A stretch of 64,000 nt of DNA, taken from the NCBI GenBank assembly GCA_964036275.1, contig OZ038435.1, positions 33,297,728 to 33,361,727 on the forward strand, given 5' to 3'. The position numbers and the translations under genes are program-made. The notes beneath the pieces were generated by a model. It worked only from the letters and a program-made list of their open reading frames with translations, did not search any database and was not told where the DNA came from. This document shows positions 1 through 13,100 of this stretch, piece by piece (position 1 is the stretch's first letter; the number at the start of each line of letters is the position of its first letter). This stretch comes from Litoditis marina (lineage: Eukaryota > Nematoda > Chromadorea > Rhabditida > Rhabditidae).

Positions 1-1119
1 GCACTATTTAGAACAAAGTGACGAGGAAGCTCTAAGACTTCACTCTAACTGTCTCGCTCTCCATCTGCCGTATACTCTCTCACTCTCACTAAAGACCAAA
101 CGTTCAATGTGTTCATAATAGGGGATTGCGTAAATAAGAAGCGATATGCTAATTAGCAGCAACGTTGACTTTTCTAGATGAAGGCAAGGTCAAGTGTTAG
201 CACTGTACTCTATTCCTCCATTATTGATCAGTGCTCTCCACCATACTCTCAGCTTTCTTTCCCTCTCTATATATTTCCCCTCAATAGTTACAACTTTTTT
301 GCTTTCATCCTCCAGTAATCTTTTTCTAGATATTTATTTTCTGAAGGTGTTGGTCATCACCACAGAGGAGGTATTATTTCTAGAGTTTGATCGGGTGCAT
401 TATTCTTTGTTTCATACATTCATAACTTCCTACAGGACGCGATCGAAAATTGAAATAGGATGTTCTTTCTGACTTTTGAATAAGTTCATGTAACATACAG
501 AATAACCTCAGACACACGATGTGAGTAGTGAATATATTACGTAAAGATGGTGCGCCCGGGCGATATGGTTTTTTTCTCTATCTCGAATCTTACTCCTTCT
601 CTAATGAGCGTCTTCGAATAACTAATTCAACCCATTGACCAATTTCTTCTCGGACATTCTTCCCGAACAAGTTGGTTCCTTCTGGTTCAAGAAGAGCAGG
701 TTCGGCAAAGAAATTTACTATTCAGAAGGGAATCGCGCGAATCGCTCTGCACGTTTTGTCTTCGGTCCAGATAGTTTACACTTTCGGACATTTTTAAGCT
801 ATGTACTTATGTAGAATGTCTATGAATATTGGTTCAGACCACAGGCGGAGCCCCCTGTAAACACATCTTATATCAGCGGCATCTGACAGACCTCGACCCT
901 CGTATACACGGTTTTATGATGGTCGTCTCAGGGTCATTTGCTGCACCTGGTATGGGGATACCCTTCTCTTACTGGGAGAGGAGAAAGAGTGCAGAGAAAG
1001 AGAGCGATGAGAGAGGAGAGTAAATAATGAGAATCTTAGTCATTTTCTTCCGTTCACGCTCCCTAATCTCTTGTATCTTTTCGATTACGTCGGGGTAACA
1101 TATCTGCTTGGATTCGGGA

Positions 1120-1340
1120 ATTTATTAACCAGTTCTTTTTGGGGTTGACCGCCAACTGTGATTAACCCTCCACGTGGTTAAGTTCAAGTAACCTTTTTGG
1201 GGTTACCATGTTTAACCCTTTTAGGGTCACCGTTAGGTTTTGGGTTAACTCTAGGTTACGGCTACAAGAGGTTTGGGTTAACGTGGTGGTTCTTAGAAAT
1301 TGTGTATAACCTTTTTTTGGGTGTGGTTAACGAAATACGG
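1120..1340. repeat. GGTTAAC/GGTTACC-rich imperfect inverted repeat
   Basis: About 220 bp packed with GGTTAAC, GGTTACC, AACCCTTTT and their complements. The composition resembles the GGTTACC-rich elements at 21527, 35021 and 40876, but the GGCCAATTCT terminus of that family is not visible, so this is a degenerate relative at best. Confidence 0.35.
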
Positions 1341-1894
1341 CAACCAGAATAACTCATCGAGAAATGAAATTCATTAAAGTATATCTCATTCAAAAATAAA
1401 TCTCATTAAGTACATGAGCGTAGAGAAAAGCAAAAATCAACTTTCAAATTTTTTTGACATTTTTGAATTCCTGACTAAAAATAAGTTAATGAGTTTTAAT
1501 TCTCAATGAGTTTTCCAGTAATGAGTTTTATTTTTGAAGGAGTTTTCCCTGGTGCCACAAAATACCAGGTCAAGTAAAGAGCTCGCCCAAGCTCTGTTAG
1601 ATTTTCAACTTGATACGTAAGAAATCCACCAACTCTTTGACATCTGCTTCTTTGTTTCGGAAAACAAGTGTTCCAGTCCATAGCGTGTGGTCGTTATCTC
1701 TTCTACGCCGTAGATTCTATTATGTCTGGTCCTCTTTTTCCGATTGCTTACAACGCTTTGTGTGTACTCTTCTTCATAATCACGTGGAGATTACTTATCT
1801 AGGGGTAGTTCGATAGTGGGCTGTAATTGGCTTTGTTGGTGCTTCCCGTACCCGATCGCCTTTAAGCCACACCTGTTTGCACTAGAGAAGCTAA

Positions 1895-2020
1895 CCCCCG
1901 AGAAGGAGACAGTGTACGGAACAAAGAGAGCGCAGACATTACGTGATAGAGAAAGTGCACGGAACAGAGAGGGCGTAGACGATACGTGACAGAAATAGTG
2001 TGCGTGATAGAGAGGGTGCA
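1895..2020. repeat. Degenerate tandem array, GA-rich, period about 40 bp
   Basis: Units of the type (C)GGAACA.AGAGAG.GC.TAGAC..TACGTGA.AGA.A recur about three times with substitutions. No coding signal. Confidence 0.4.
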
Positions 2021-3335
2021 GGTCTTGTCTGCTCAACGTGGTTTGAAGTGCTAGCGGCTAAATGTCAAAAGACGCGGGGCATAATGTGGTCAGAAATTTT
2101 CGGTTCAGTGGTAGTTTATTCCTGGCATTTTGTCATGACCGTCTTCGTCGAGTAACCTGGCTCTTCGATGACATTTTCCCGGTTACTTCATTAGGTAACC
2201 TATAGCAAACGGTTAGGTTTCTGAAAAGCAGGTCGGATGAAACATTCTCCGAGTGTTCAGATTTCACGGTATTTACAGTAATCTGCATGATGATTTGAAG
2301 TTCCCGTTCTTCTCTTCTTCCATTTTCTCTGGAAATAACAGTTTGTTCGTTCCTCTTGAAGTTTCTCTATATTTGTTTGGTTTCTTTTCAATTGGAATTT
2401 CTCTAGGATTGTGTGTGAAATGGACACTGTAATGGCGTGCATTCATTGCTATCAGCCCACATGTTTCATACAACAAAGTCACATGGGGTAGAGAGATTGA
2501 TAGATAGGGTGAAACAAGGGTGCACTAGAGAAGTTGAAAGGAGAATCTAGTTTGCTTCACGCTGGCTTTTTGCACAAGAAACTGCAATGAAATAGGTTTT
2601 TTTCTCACGGAAACTTAGTGTTCATGGAGTTATCTTAAGGTTTTAAGTTTTATACGTCCTGGATTTTAGATTGTGAATGAGGATTGTTAGTATGTGTAAT
2701 ATTACAACGTCGTTCTATATGTACTGCGATTGTACTCTATAGTTAATTGCACCTAGTGACTACTTACCCATATAGATGGTACCTCTACATCCCGTTTCTG
2801 AGACAACTTAGTTCTTCTCATAGATACGGTTACGGTAACAAGTTAGTTCGGTACGCGCTAAGAAATCAACTTTATGTTAAATAAGGGATTTGACTAAATT
2901 GGGAAAGTTGTATCTTGAGGAAGTATCTTTTACGATGTGTTGACCAGGGGGACATGTGATATTTATTTGTACTTTCTACTTATCTACTATTCAATGGAAA
3001 TGTTCCTTTTTGATTGAAAACATGTGATTGTCGTGTTTTCTTGTCTCATTCATTTTGTGGTAATTGGTGATGTATGTTCCTATATTATTTATATATTATC
3101 AAATATATCTCTATTTCTCCTATTTATTTTAAATATCGATAGATGTGTATAATGTATAGCTTCTATTCGCTACTATCTGGTGCTTTCGGTTTTTCATTTT
3201 ATTCTACATATCATACCTTGGAGGTTGTACGTTCTATTTATTCCGATAAATTATGCTATATGATGTGTTTTGTTCTGCCTAGAAACGTAGTACCTAAACC
3301 GTGAGTATTTGAATTTTTAGATGTATAGTGTCTTT

Positions 3336-3544
3336 CATTCGTACTGAGACTCTTACAGTAAGATTGCAAAACTGTGAGCCCGTTTCAGTAATGCAAATAT
3401 TATCGGAAATGTTGACAATTTCTACCTCAGATTATGATAACCTGCTAAAAGAGTGTTCGAAAATGTTTTTGACAACTTGAAGTTTACATAGAAACTGCTA
3501 TTGGAAAATGCAAATGTTTACTGTAGGAGTCTCAGTAGTAATAA
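3336..3544. mobile_element. Short TIR element, family H (CATTCnTACTGAGACTCyTACAGTA)
   Basis: The left end has ACTGAGACTCTTACAGTA and the right end TACTGTAGGAGTCTCAGT, making terminal inverted repeats around about 160 bp of unique DNA. Two further copies lie at 7201-7413 and 30305-30484. No open frame inside; MITE-like, non-autonomous. Confidence 0.65.
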
Positions 3545-3649
3545 GGGCGGCTATAGTTAGTAAACATATGTTTGGAGTAGTCCAGTTTTCAAAATTCATT
3601 TCCATTTTTCTTTAAAAGTTCTTATTTCCTCGATTGGAAATTACATAAT

Positions 3650-3800
3650 TGCGGCGGCACAGGCGGGGAGGTATTCCCCCACATCACGTGGCATTTATTC
3701 AAACGGGCAAGGGGGCGTGGCCAGCCGACGGCTGTCCCCAAAATATTGCAGCCAGCTCACAGCATAATATATGCCCTCTCCGAAGGTCTGCGCACCAGTT
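3650..3800. promoter_or_regulatory. GC-rich island, possible promoter/enhancer
   Basis: An isolated GC-rich patch in AT-rich flanks contains ATCACGTGGCA (E-box) and AAGGGGGCGTGGCC (KLF/Sp-type GC box), followed by an AT-rich TAATATATGC stretch near 3768. It lies 3.2 kb upstream of the ATGL-like start codon. Function is inferred from composition and motifs only. Confidence 0.25.
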
Positions 3801-5698
3801 AACTAGGTATAAAATTAGTATAATAGCATTATTATGTGTTTCTCAGTATCAGTTTTCAATTGCAACCTGTTTTTATATATACTTTATTCAATTTATACTT
3901 TTAGTTTTGATATAGGCAATAAGTTCCAATCACCTGATTCTAAAATCCAGGCTGAACTTACCTTCAAACCATTCCAACCAGAGAAATACCAGAACAGTTT
4001 TATGGTTGTGAATTGCTCAAAATGTGAAATTATTGATATAATTTCAATTTTTTGAGAATTTCTTGACATGGTTCGTTTCGCTCAAGTATGCTTGACTCAA
4101 TTTCTTCTATTATTCTCTATTTATTCAACTTCACTTCATCTATTTTGTATATATTTTTTACTTTCTGTGCTTCAGTTAATGTGACCAACGCTCGGTTTCC
4201 TATTGACATATGTGGTGTGTGCTGTTTACAGCCTGTCTCGCCCTAGCTTCCAGACACCCAACTGTCTCAGTTAGAGTCAGCCACTTTTGTTTTGATGGAG
4301 TCAGGAGGTTTCACCTATTGACCGAACATCATAAAAGTCGTCATTTTTGAACGACAACAAGCTGGACCAGCTGTTCTGAATTCTTAACTAGCGTCTGCTC
4401 GGCAAAAAGGAGCTCGTCACTTACTTAGTTAGTAAGTAGTGTGCGAAAAGAAAAATTTCGCTGATAAAGAAATTTGAATGCTTCTGTGTTAGCTATAGAT
4501 TGTTTTATTTCTCTATCCATACTTACAACCTTCTGCTATAGTTGCGCGATAGCTCACTTGGTATATTTGCACCTTTCGAGTTTCGAGAACTTTGGCGAGT
4601 TCTCTGCAAATCCGTTATTTCGATTTAGATCCGCAAAATTCCTAATGAAATGTTTTATTAGTTAACAGGATCAGTTGTCCCAGTAATTATGATTCAAAAC
4701 GGGTGCTGATCGCAATGTTTTCATCTACACTCAACAATTTAACAAGTGCATTGAAAGTTTAATAGTCAATTGCGCTGACTCATTCCTTTATTCTCTCTTG
4801 TTTCGTACACGTTTCCTTAACATTTCTCCATTTACTGTTCCAACCTTCACATATGTGAGTGGTTCTTTCTTAACATAATTGCGATTTTTATATGTGTTTC
4901 ACGCCGCTTCAGGCTTTAAGTAATCAACAATCATAGTTCCGTTACTTTTGTTGTTGTTCGTATGACGAGACACAGAGTTCGTTTCGTGGCTGTTTTCATC
5001 GAAATGTGTCATACTCTTGACGAACGGCGTCTAGAAAGTGTAAAAATAGTAGAGAACTGGTTCTCGACAGCACATGTTGATTTCTTCTCTGATGTCCGAC
5101 AGAATGGGTGAGCAACATTTATTTAATCTAATCATGAGTCGGAAATTATTGGATCGAAATAGAATCGCTTGATTAACGTTAGGATCGTTGAAGTAGGCTG
5201 ACGGCAATCGTTTAATGAGATCCTTGCACATTTTATTTTACAGTGATTTTACGTTTTCTCCATCCCTCTGTGTTACAGTTGTAGGTAGCAACCCCTGCTC
5301 TGTACGGAGATCAAACTACAACTCTGAATCGATCACCCCTAGGTTAGATTGTTCAGTGAAAGAAGCTACGCACGGATAGTACACAAAAACTGAGATAGTT
5401 GCGGGACCATTAATCATGATTCCAAGTTGTAACAGTCACGTGTGAATGAGAGGCGGACTCTAAGGACACGTGGTGGGCCGCTCGGCTTTTTTCTGCGAAT
5501 CACACCATTTATCACGCCGATCGAGCTGTTTCGCGGAAACATTTAGAATGGTTTCGACGTATTGTTAGGTTGGATTTTGTTTTGTTTCAAGTTAAAGCCG
5601 AGAAAACTGCCCAGAATTGAAATTGATTACAAATCGTCCAAACTTGCGTTCCCCATTGAGTTTTCAAATTCAAACTTTTCAATAGTAGTGTTCTATTC

Positions 5699-5722
5699 TT
5701 TTCGCAAAAGCTTTTGCGAAAA
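5699..5722. repeat. 24-bp perfect palindrome
   Basis: TTTTCGCAAAAG is followed directly by its exact reverse complement CTTTTGCGAAAA, with no spacer. It could be a symmetric protein-binding site or chance; it is not part of a larger inverted repeat. Confidence 0.6.
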
Positions 5723-6980
5723 TTTCATATTCGCTGCTGGAAATTTCATTCAGTCGGGAACCAACTGTTAAGGTTTCGGGTTATATATGTCGATTGGCGA
5801 ATCATCGACTTTTTTATAGGCCGCTGTCATCGGATTTCCGTTTTCTTCTGCAAATTTGCAGAAGTTAAATGAGAAAGAATGATGCTACAGCAGATTTGTG
5901 TTTTTCCCAGTCCAAATTCTGTAAAAACCTTTCAAATTGTGCCAGTTGAACTGTACTTCAACGTTTCTTCAAAGTTTCATTCCGAGTTCATGAATACTTT
6001 TACTTGCTTGTTTCGGTAACTGGTTGATTAGTATCGCTCGCCCACTATTTAATCTATTTTTCCTGAATGTTTGACCCATATCTTCTATTTCCACTTGCTT
6101 TTCACGTGCTAGCTAGACTATATTCTTTTCCTCTACCTATTGCCATAAATCGTTCTGGCCTGTTTGTTCAGCTGGCTGCAACCCTGCAACCCTGGAGGTC
6201 AGAGGGCGAAGTATTTGACCATTTCTTGGTAGCAATAGGTTTATTTAGTTATTCGGCGTTCGGAACACTGGTTCTTTGTTTTTGGGACTGGACTAGAATT
6301 GATGTAGCGTGAGTTGTTTCATTCTCTTTGTACGTGTTTTACCAATACTAGTGAGGAAACTTGACATTTTGCTCGCTCCAGCACTGTAGCTCAACAAGTT
6401 TTCGATAATAGGAAATAGTTTTATTGGGTTTATGTCCTCGGAAAGTATTATGAAACCATTTCGATTTTCGTACCTTCGAGCTTGTGGTTTTTCAAGAGTA
6501 ATGAATAATGACTGTTTACTTATTTAGTCAGAATAACCAAATCGACTGGTAGCTTTGCGAAATATTGAGAATGTTATCTCTATTTCGACATAGAGTTTAG
6601 GTATTTCAGATAGACTTTTTCGAAGCGAACAACAGAACGTTATCAATGTTGCGCAACTTTTATTTGATAATTCCATCGGTTTGTTGTGGAACTTCTATAT
6701 CATGCGAATATTTCATCTGCGATCAATTGTGCCTTTGCATGGTTTCAACCATAAATAAGAGCTAGCTCAGTATATATTCAGTAGCTAGCGAAAGTTTGTT
6801 GCCAAGTTCTCTGTGAAAAAAATCTACATCAGAGATTATCATATCTAGAAGCAGTCTCTTATTGTAGTTGGCTCGACTATCGTTCCCCTCATTCTCTCGC
6901 TCACTCTTTTCCTCTTCTCATTTCACCGTACCCTGCTCATTTAATGGGTATTGATTGAGTGATTGATCAGTTCTAACCAT

Positions 6981-6990
6981 TGTATTTCAG
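6981..6990 (+). promoter_or_regulatory. 3' splice acceptor just before the ATGL start codon
   Basis: TGTATTTCAG ends 8 nt before the first ATG. With no coding exon upstream, it is either the acceptor of a 5'UTR intron or a spliced-leader trans-splice site. The same arrangement precedes the other five plus-strand genes. Confidence 0.6.
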
Positions 6991-6998
6991 CCAGAACC

Positions 6999-8749
6999 AT
7001 GACGATGGTAAATAGTTTTCCTCAGAAAATGAACCTTTCATTTTCCGGCTGTGGATTTTTGTGTATATATCATGCCGGAGTGGCTGCTGCTATCAAGGTT
7101 GGTTCAAATCAAGTTTAATACTATTTATAATATTGTCGTTTTACTTTCACCTCCCACCAACGCTACTTTATTTCAAGTGCAGTGTCTGGTACAGTTCACA
7201 CCATTCCTACTGAGACTCCTACAGTAACCTTACAAACTTTCCAAAGGCTGTCGTGAAGCTGAAAATGTAGTTCATGGAAAACTCTCTCTTATATTCACTC
7301 TACCTGAGAACGAGAAAGAGGTACGAAAATCTTCAACTTCTCCGATCAAAAGTAAGTGAGCAAAACGGCTTGGAAGTTTCGAAATCCTACTGTAGGAGTC
7401 TCAGTAGGAATGGAAAAGACTATAATTCACTTTCACTGTATTAAACTTTATTACATAACTAATTAATACTGTGTTTTTTTCAATATGTAGTGTGACAAAG
7501 TACCATGTTTGTTTACTTTGTTTGTAAGATCCGTGTCCTGTTTCTGTACTATACTATAGTTTTGCTTTTTCTCGCACCCCTTATCTTTTTCGGAGTAGAA
7601 TGGTTCACAATAGATAAAAGGATGTAACTTCTGGAATTATCATGTGATTTATTAGAGGGCGAACTGTCTATCAAACTAAATATAGTTGATTGCAAATGTA
7701 TTTTCTGCAAAAGGAAAAGTTAATTTTGAGGCTATAAAATGGCAAAATCTTAGTCGAACGGAAGAGATAAAACAAAAAGACATGGAGAATATGAAAAATC
7801 GATTTAAAAAATTCACTACGTGAATACATATATTATTTTTTGTTTGTTTAAAAAGTAAATTAACAGTATCAATAAATGAGTAAATGTATTATTTTCGTTC
7901 ATTTGCAGGAATACGCTCCCCATTTGATAGCGAACAAGATATCCGGGGCCTCAGCCGGAGCAATTGTGGCAGCCGGCTTGTTGTGCGGGGTATGCATCTC
8001 ACAGGCAACCAGCACCATTCTCAAGATTGTCACACAGGTTAGATAGTTATATTCACTTCCGCTACGAAGACAGCTCATGGCCGAGTCAATTTCATAATGC
8101 GTACCCAACGGTGGTTGATTAGTTTCCGCCAGACGGAAGAGTGTAGACCAAATATACGCTGATCAGCTGAGCCGCTCCGCAATGAACACTGTCCACAACG
8201 ATTTCATCTATCTAATAAAAACCAAGTTACTATTTCGTGAAGGCTGTTTTTACATTATTACTGATCTTTTTTACCATTTCAGCATATCCATTTTTCTATT
8301 TCAAATTAATTTCGATTACAGGCTCGAGCCCGTGCCCTGGGTCCCTTGCACCCGGCTTTCAATCTATTGGGAATAGTTAGGGAAGAAATAGTCAAGACTT
8401 TTCCACCGGACGCATTCAAAATGTTAGTTTCTCACACGCTCTAACTCTTTGGCTTAGGCTCGAACGAATCTAGTGGATTTTCAACTTCCGGTAACAATTA
8501 AATTTCATACAACCATTTTCTGTACACCTTTTATAAGTTGTAAAGTTGAATTAAAATAAATAGTTTGTTTATTAGTAGTTTTTCTTTGTTTTACTTTCAG
8601 TTCAACTGTATATAGAACAAGTTAATTATACTTTCCAGATGTACAAATCGTTTACAAATCTCACTGACGCGATGGAGTGACAACAAGAACATCGTTGTGG
8701 ACGAATACGCCTCCAATGAGGAACTCATTGACGTGGGTTTTGATATCTC

Positions 8750-8781
<32 letters not shown>

Positions 8782-8782
8782 T

Positions 8783-8815
<33 letters not shown>

Positions 8816-10095
8816 TTCTCACCTCCATCCCGTTCCAGGCCATCATCTGTAGTTGTTTCATCCCGGTCTACTGTGGTGTCATCCCGCCCAAATATCGTGG
8901 AGTCGCCTATATTGACGGTTGGTTTTGTTATTGTTTGTATAAAGCTTTTATTCATGACAACTACTTCTTAGATTCACAGTAAGTTGTATTTTAACGATCT
9001 CAGTTGGAAACAAATTGGCATGTTTCAATATTTAGTGTAAGGTTTTGTTATAACTAGCGATCCACTAGGCACACATTAGCCACTGGTCCCCAGTCTAGTC
9101 TACTGCCCTAAAATTGTAATCCTCTATTTAAAACAAACTTGTCAAAGTTTGTAGTTTGTAGCTGAGTTGTTCAGGTGGTTTCACGGACAACCAGCCGGCG
9201 TTCGACGACCACACGGTGACGGTCAGTCCGTTCTCCGGCGAATCCGATATCTGCCCACCCGACTGGGACTCGGCCAGGTACGGTAGCAGTGGAGCACGAT
9301 TAGATTTGGACTATTCAGTAATTTATCAATAACTGAACTTTTTAAAATTGAATGTAAGTAAACATCTGAAGTTAACTCTCTGACATCTGAGAATCATCTA
9401 TTGTTAGTGTTCGAAATTCATATTTTATTCGAGAACTGAAATAGACCAGGTGTTATATTTCTTCGTCGTTCAGTTTCTTCGGTATCTCCTTCTCGAAGAC
9501 GTCGATCCGTTTCACGACGCGGAACCTTTTCCGTCTGACGGCCTGCCTGATGCCGGCCTCCACCGAAGACTGCTCCAAAATGTGTCTACAGGGATTCGAG
9601 GACGCACTACGGTTTCTCACCAAAAACGGTACGCTTTTCTCAGAATTAGCGGTACTCTTGGAAAGTGTTTCACCCTTATTCAGTTCCAGTTAGTTGCAGA
9701 CAGTTATGAGCGTGCTTAACATGCTTAGTTCATCTAAAGTCCCACTGCAGTGTAAACACGTAACCTAGCATATTTAAATTTTGTACTGTAATGTATGAAT
9801 ATCATTTATTGGGTCTTTCGCTGTCTTTTGTACATTTCTTTAGAATCTTCGGTTCAATGAGTGTTCTATTCTCCTTCTATTCTCCTCCAATTGCAGGAAT
9901 GGCCCCCTGCATCCGTTGTCTGACCCTTCAGACGAATGTGGTGGGGGCGGAGGACGGGACGGTGGTCATCCCCGTCGACGACCATCGGGGACTCTCCCCC
10001 ATGACACGCACCCGCAAGAGGAGCAGCAGCTGTGCACAGACGGCAGGCAGCCACAATCATTCGTCAGTTCTTAGTCTCTTTCTCTCTCTGTCTCT

Positions 10096-10165
<70 letters not shown>

Positions 10166-13100
10166 ATCTCTATCTCTCTCTCTGTATGGTGCACACTGTC
10201 TGTCTGCCCGTTCGTCTCTATGACTTTCTCACTTATTCTCTTTCTTCGTTCTTTCCCTCTCCTTTTCCCCTTCTTTAGCTCTCTCTCGATCTCGATTTTT
10301 ATCTATTTTTGTGTTTCTCTTATATCCTTTTCCTTCACAGGCGCCGTCTCGAGTCTGAGTGTGACACGTGCTGCGAGAGTGATCACGTGTACAACAGTCA
10401 TATTGGTGCGGACGTATTCCCATCCATTATGCGTAGAAGTGAGTTGATTAGTTTGAAAATAAGAGAAGAATAGAAAGCGGGAGAGAGAGAAAACAAGAAA
10501 GTTATCTCATTTCCCAGTAGTCAACCTGACCAGTTCGTCATGTTACTACATCATGTGTTTCTTGTGAAAGACGACAAAATCTGAATATGCGTCAATTATC
10601 GATTTTCCTTCAGCTTTCGATGACGCCTTCGCCGCCGAGGATTCCATGTTCAAGTACCTTCTCTCGTTCCGAATGTTCCGATACGCCCGCACGGCGATGG
10701 GAGTCGGCAAACTGCCCTGGGACATGCTGGTCATTTTCACCAAAAAGTGAGTTTCAAGTTTGAATAGCTTGTTTTTGGGAGAAATTTTGTAGTTAAAGTA
10801 GGACGATTACGTGCTCCAATCTCGGCGCGTCAGTCCTTTAAACTGCAATTGAAAAATGTATTGCAGTTTAAAGGACTGACGCGCCGAGATTGGAGCACGT
10901 AATCGTCCTTCTTTAAACGTATTTTGTTACTTTCGATTGTAGGTTTGGGCCGTTATATCTCACAGTATTAGGTATCACACTGTGAAAATCAGTTGAAACT
11001 AGTTTGAAGTCGGAGTTTTGAAACAAAGAAGTATAGTTTGACGTTTTGACTGAATCTGGTGATAACTCCTTCTCTGTTCAGTGTCATGTCCTGGCTGTCA
11101 ATAGTGACCGCCCCCGACTGGTTGACGTCACGAATCAATGCGATTGTCACCTTCGTTCTGCAGGAGGTCGAGAATCAGAAGTCGCGGTACAGCAGGTGGG
11201 TAATTCATAGGGAATTGTCGAATATTGGTAGTTTGACCTCAATAAACGTCATAATTCACAAGTTTCAACCGAAACAGTATCAAACTACAAACACATTGGA
11301 ATAGGACAACAAACACCGGACAGGCTCTCGTGATCGTGAAATCTGATGTAGACTTTGCTTCTTGGGAAGGAAATTCTATTAAAGGGGGACAGAAAGGAAA
11401 GTTAATATGAAAGAGATTATCAAGAGAAACCGATAAATGTAACTCTTATATCAAAATAACAAACCTAATTTGCATACGATTGACACGTGTTTGCCTGCTT
11501 TGGCGCGCGCAACGTTATATTTAGGTACCCCGGGGTACCTAAACTAGCTTTCCTTTCTGCCCCCCCCCCCTTTAAGGATTTGTCAGAACAGAAACAATAT
11601 ATCAGTTGCAGATTCACCTGCCACATTGCCCTTAGTGAGACGCCGTCGCCGCAGATTGAACTGAGCGACGAGGCGAGGCAGGAACTGGCCGTACTTCGGG
11701 AGAGCGACCGAGTCAGAAGGGTGAGATATCGTTATACGGAAATTAATATGATATAGGAAGGAAACGTTAGGCTTACTCGACGATTCGGGGAGATAAGTAT
11801 AGCTTTGATCATTATTCACTCGAATGACACTCTACAATGCATGACGTCTGCAGGTAATGAAACGTCTCATTTATCTTCGTTATCCTTCCATTCACATGAT
11901 GCGTATTGATTTTTCAGTCTTCGGAGTAGCTTTTCGTTGCATCAACTGTAGATGTATTAATTGTTTTCATTTTCTCTCTATTCAAGTGATGTGTATTGAT
12001 TTTTCAGTCGTCGGAGTCTCGACGCGCGCCGCCGGTGGCGTCTGTTCAAATGTCGCGCGACTGGTCGTGGATGGAGGGAAGCGACCTGGATAGTTGGGAT
12101 CATGTGATACAGTCCACACAACAACACGAGGCCATGTACGAATTCCACTACAGGGACGAGAACAATAGGGTAGGTCAAATAGAGAAAAAGAGAGAGAAAG
12201 GGAGGGAGATATAGCTAGAAAGAAGGGGTGGGTGAGAAAGATATGGAAAGAGAGGGGAAAGGGAAGAGGAATAATAGAGAGAGAGAGGGAAAGAGAGAGT
12301 GTACGAGGGGAAAACGATAGAGAGAGAGAGCGAGATAAGAAGGGAGACAGAGAGAAATAGAGAACGATATAACTAATGTATACCATTTCAGTTGCGTTCC
12401 TTCGAACTGTTCAACATGTCCAACAATGCCCGCCACCACAACTGCCACTCCCCGCTGGGTCTCAGTCCTTCGGCTGTCTCCAGCCCGAGACCTGTTTCGG
12501 TTAGTTGGGACTTTCTTTATACTTTATTTCACTTTGACATTTCAATTAGTTCAGCTAACTTCGATATCTCGCGTTTTTAATTAATTTTTATACTGGAAAC
12601 CCAACTTACTTGCCGGAAAAATTGTAGAGCACCTCTCGTATTCTACTGAGGGTGTCTCTCATTCTATGTTAGTGAACGGAAGAGTTAATCTCGTCTGTTT
12701 CTATCCTGAGGTTTTTTGACATAATCATGTAAATAAAGGGATTCAACCTATCATTACAAATTCTGTGAACTAAGTGAACATATAGTCGTTTCAGATGGTG
12801 ATCGAGGAGAAGGAGGAAGACGTGGCTGCCGCTGCCGTCGGCGATGTCGTCCGGAAACCAGAAGAAGTAGATTCTGGTCTGTCTGGCGTCGATACCGCTC
12901 CCTCCAGGTAGGTACGTATCTGTCTCGAGCTGCCCGCTCTAGGAGCTGGCAGCATTAACAGAACAGCAGAAAGCTAATTTCGATCAAGAGGGAACAACGT
13001 GAATATCACGTGATAGAAACGTGTAAAAGTGGTTCAGTACTTTCATTCCTACACTTCTCTTTTTAGCCAACTCCTAGTATAGTTAGTTTTGATCAGTTTG

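Larger units (their letters stand above)
1..6998. other. Intergenic region upstream of the ATGL-like gene; no gene recognised
   Basis: No reading frame here shows a recognisable protein family or a convincing exon chain. Visible content: a GGTTAAC/GGTTACC-rich block at about 1120-1340; a degenerate GA-rich tandem array at about 1895-2020; a terminal-inverted-repeat element at 3336-3544; a GC-rich island at 3650-3800 with CACGTGGC and GGGGGCGTGG motifs; a 24-bp perfect palindrome at 5699-5722; a GTCACGTG site near 5438 and CACGTGG near 5467. Promoter or 5'UTR sequence of the next gene may lie here, but I cannot place a transcription start. Confidence 0.6.

Noticed and set aside
829..1023. 64-codon open frame upstream of ATGL
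   Set aside because: No recognisable motif, no splice signals in phase at either end, and composition like the flanks.
4530..4600. GATAGCTCACTTGGTAT as a tRNA A box
   Set aside because: No B box follows at the right distance and no cloverleaf can be drawn.
8661..8861. Open frames of Arg-Glu or Leu-Ser repeats over CT tracts (also around 10032-10230, 11982-12448, 22900-23100)
   Set aside because: They are translations of (CT)n/(GA)n microsatellites within introns or intergenic DNA.
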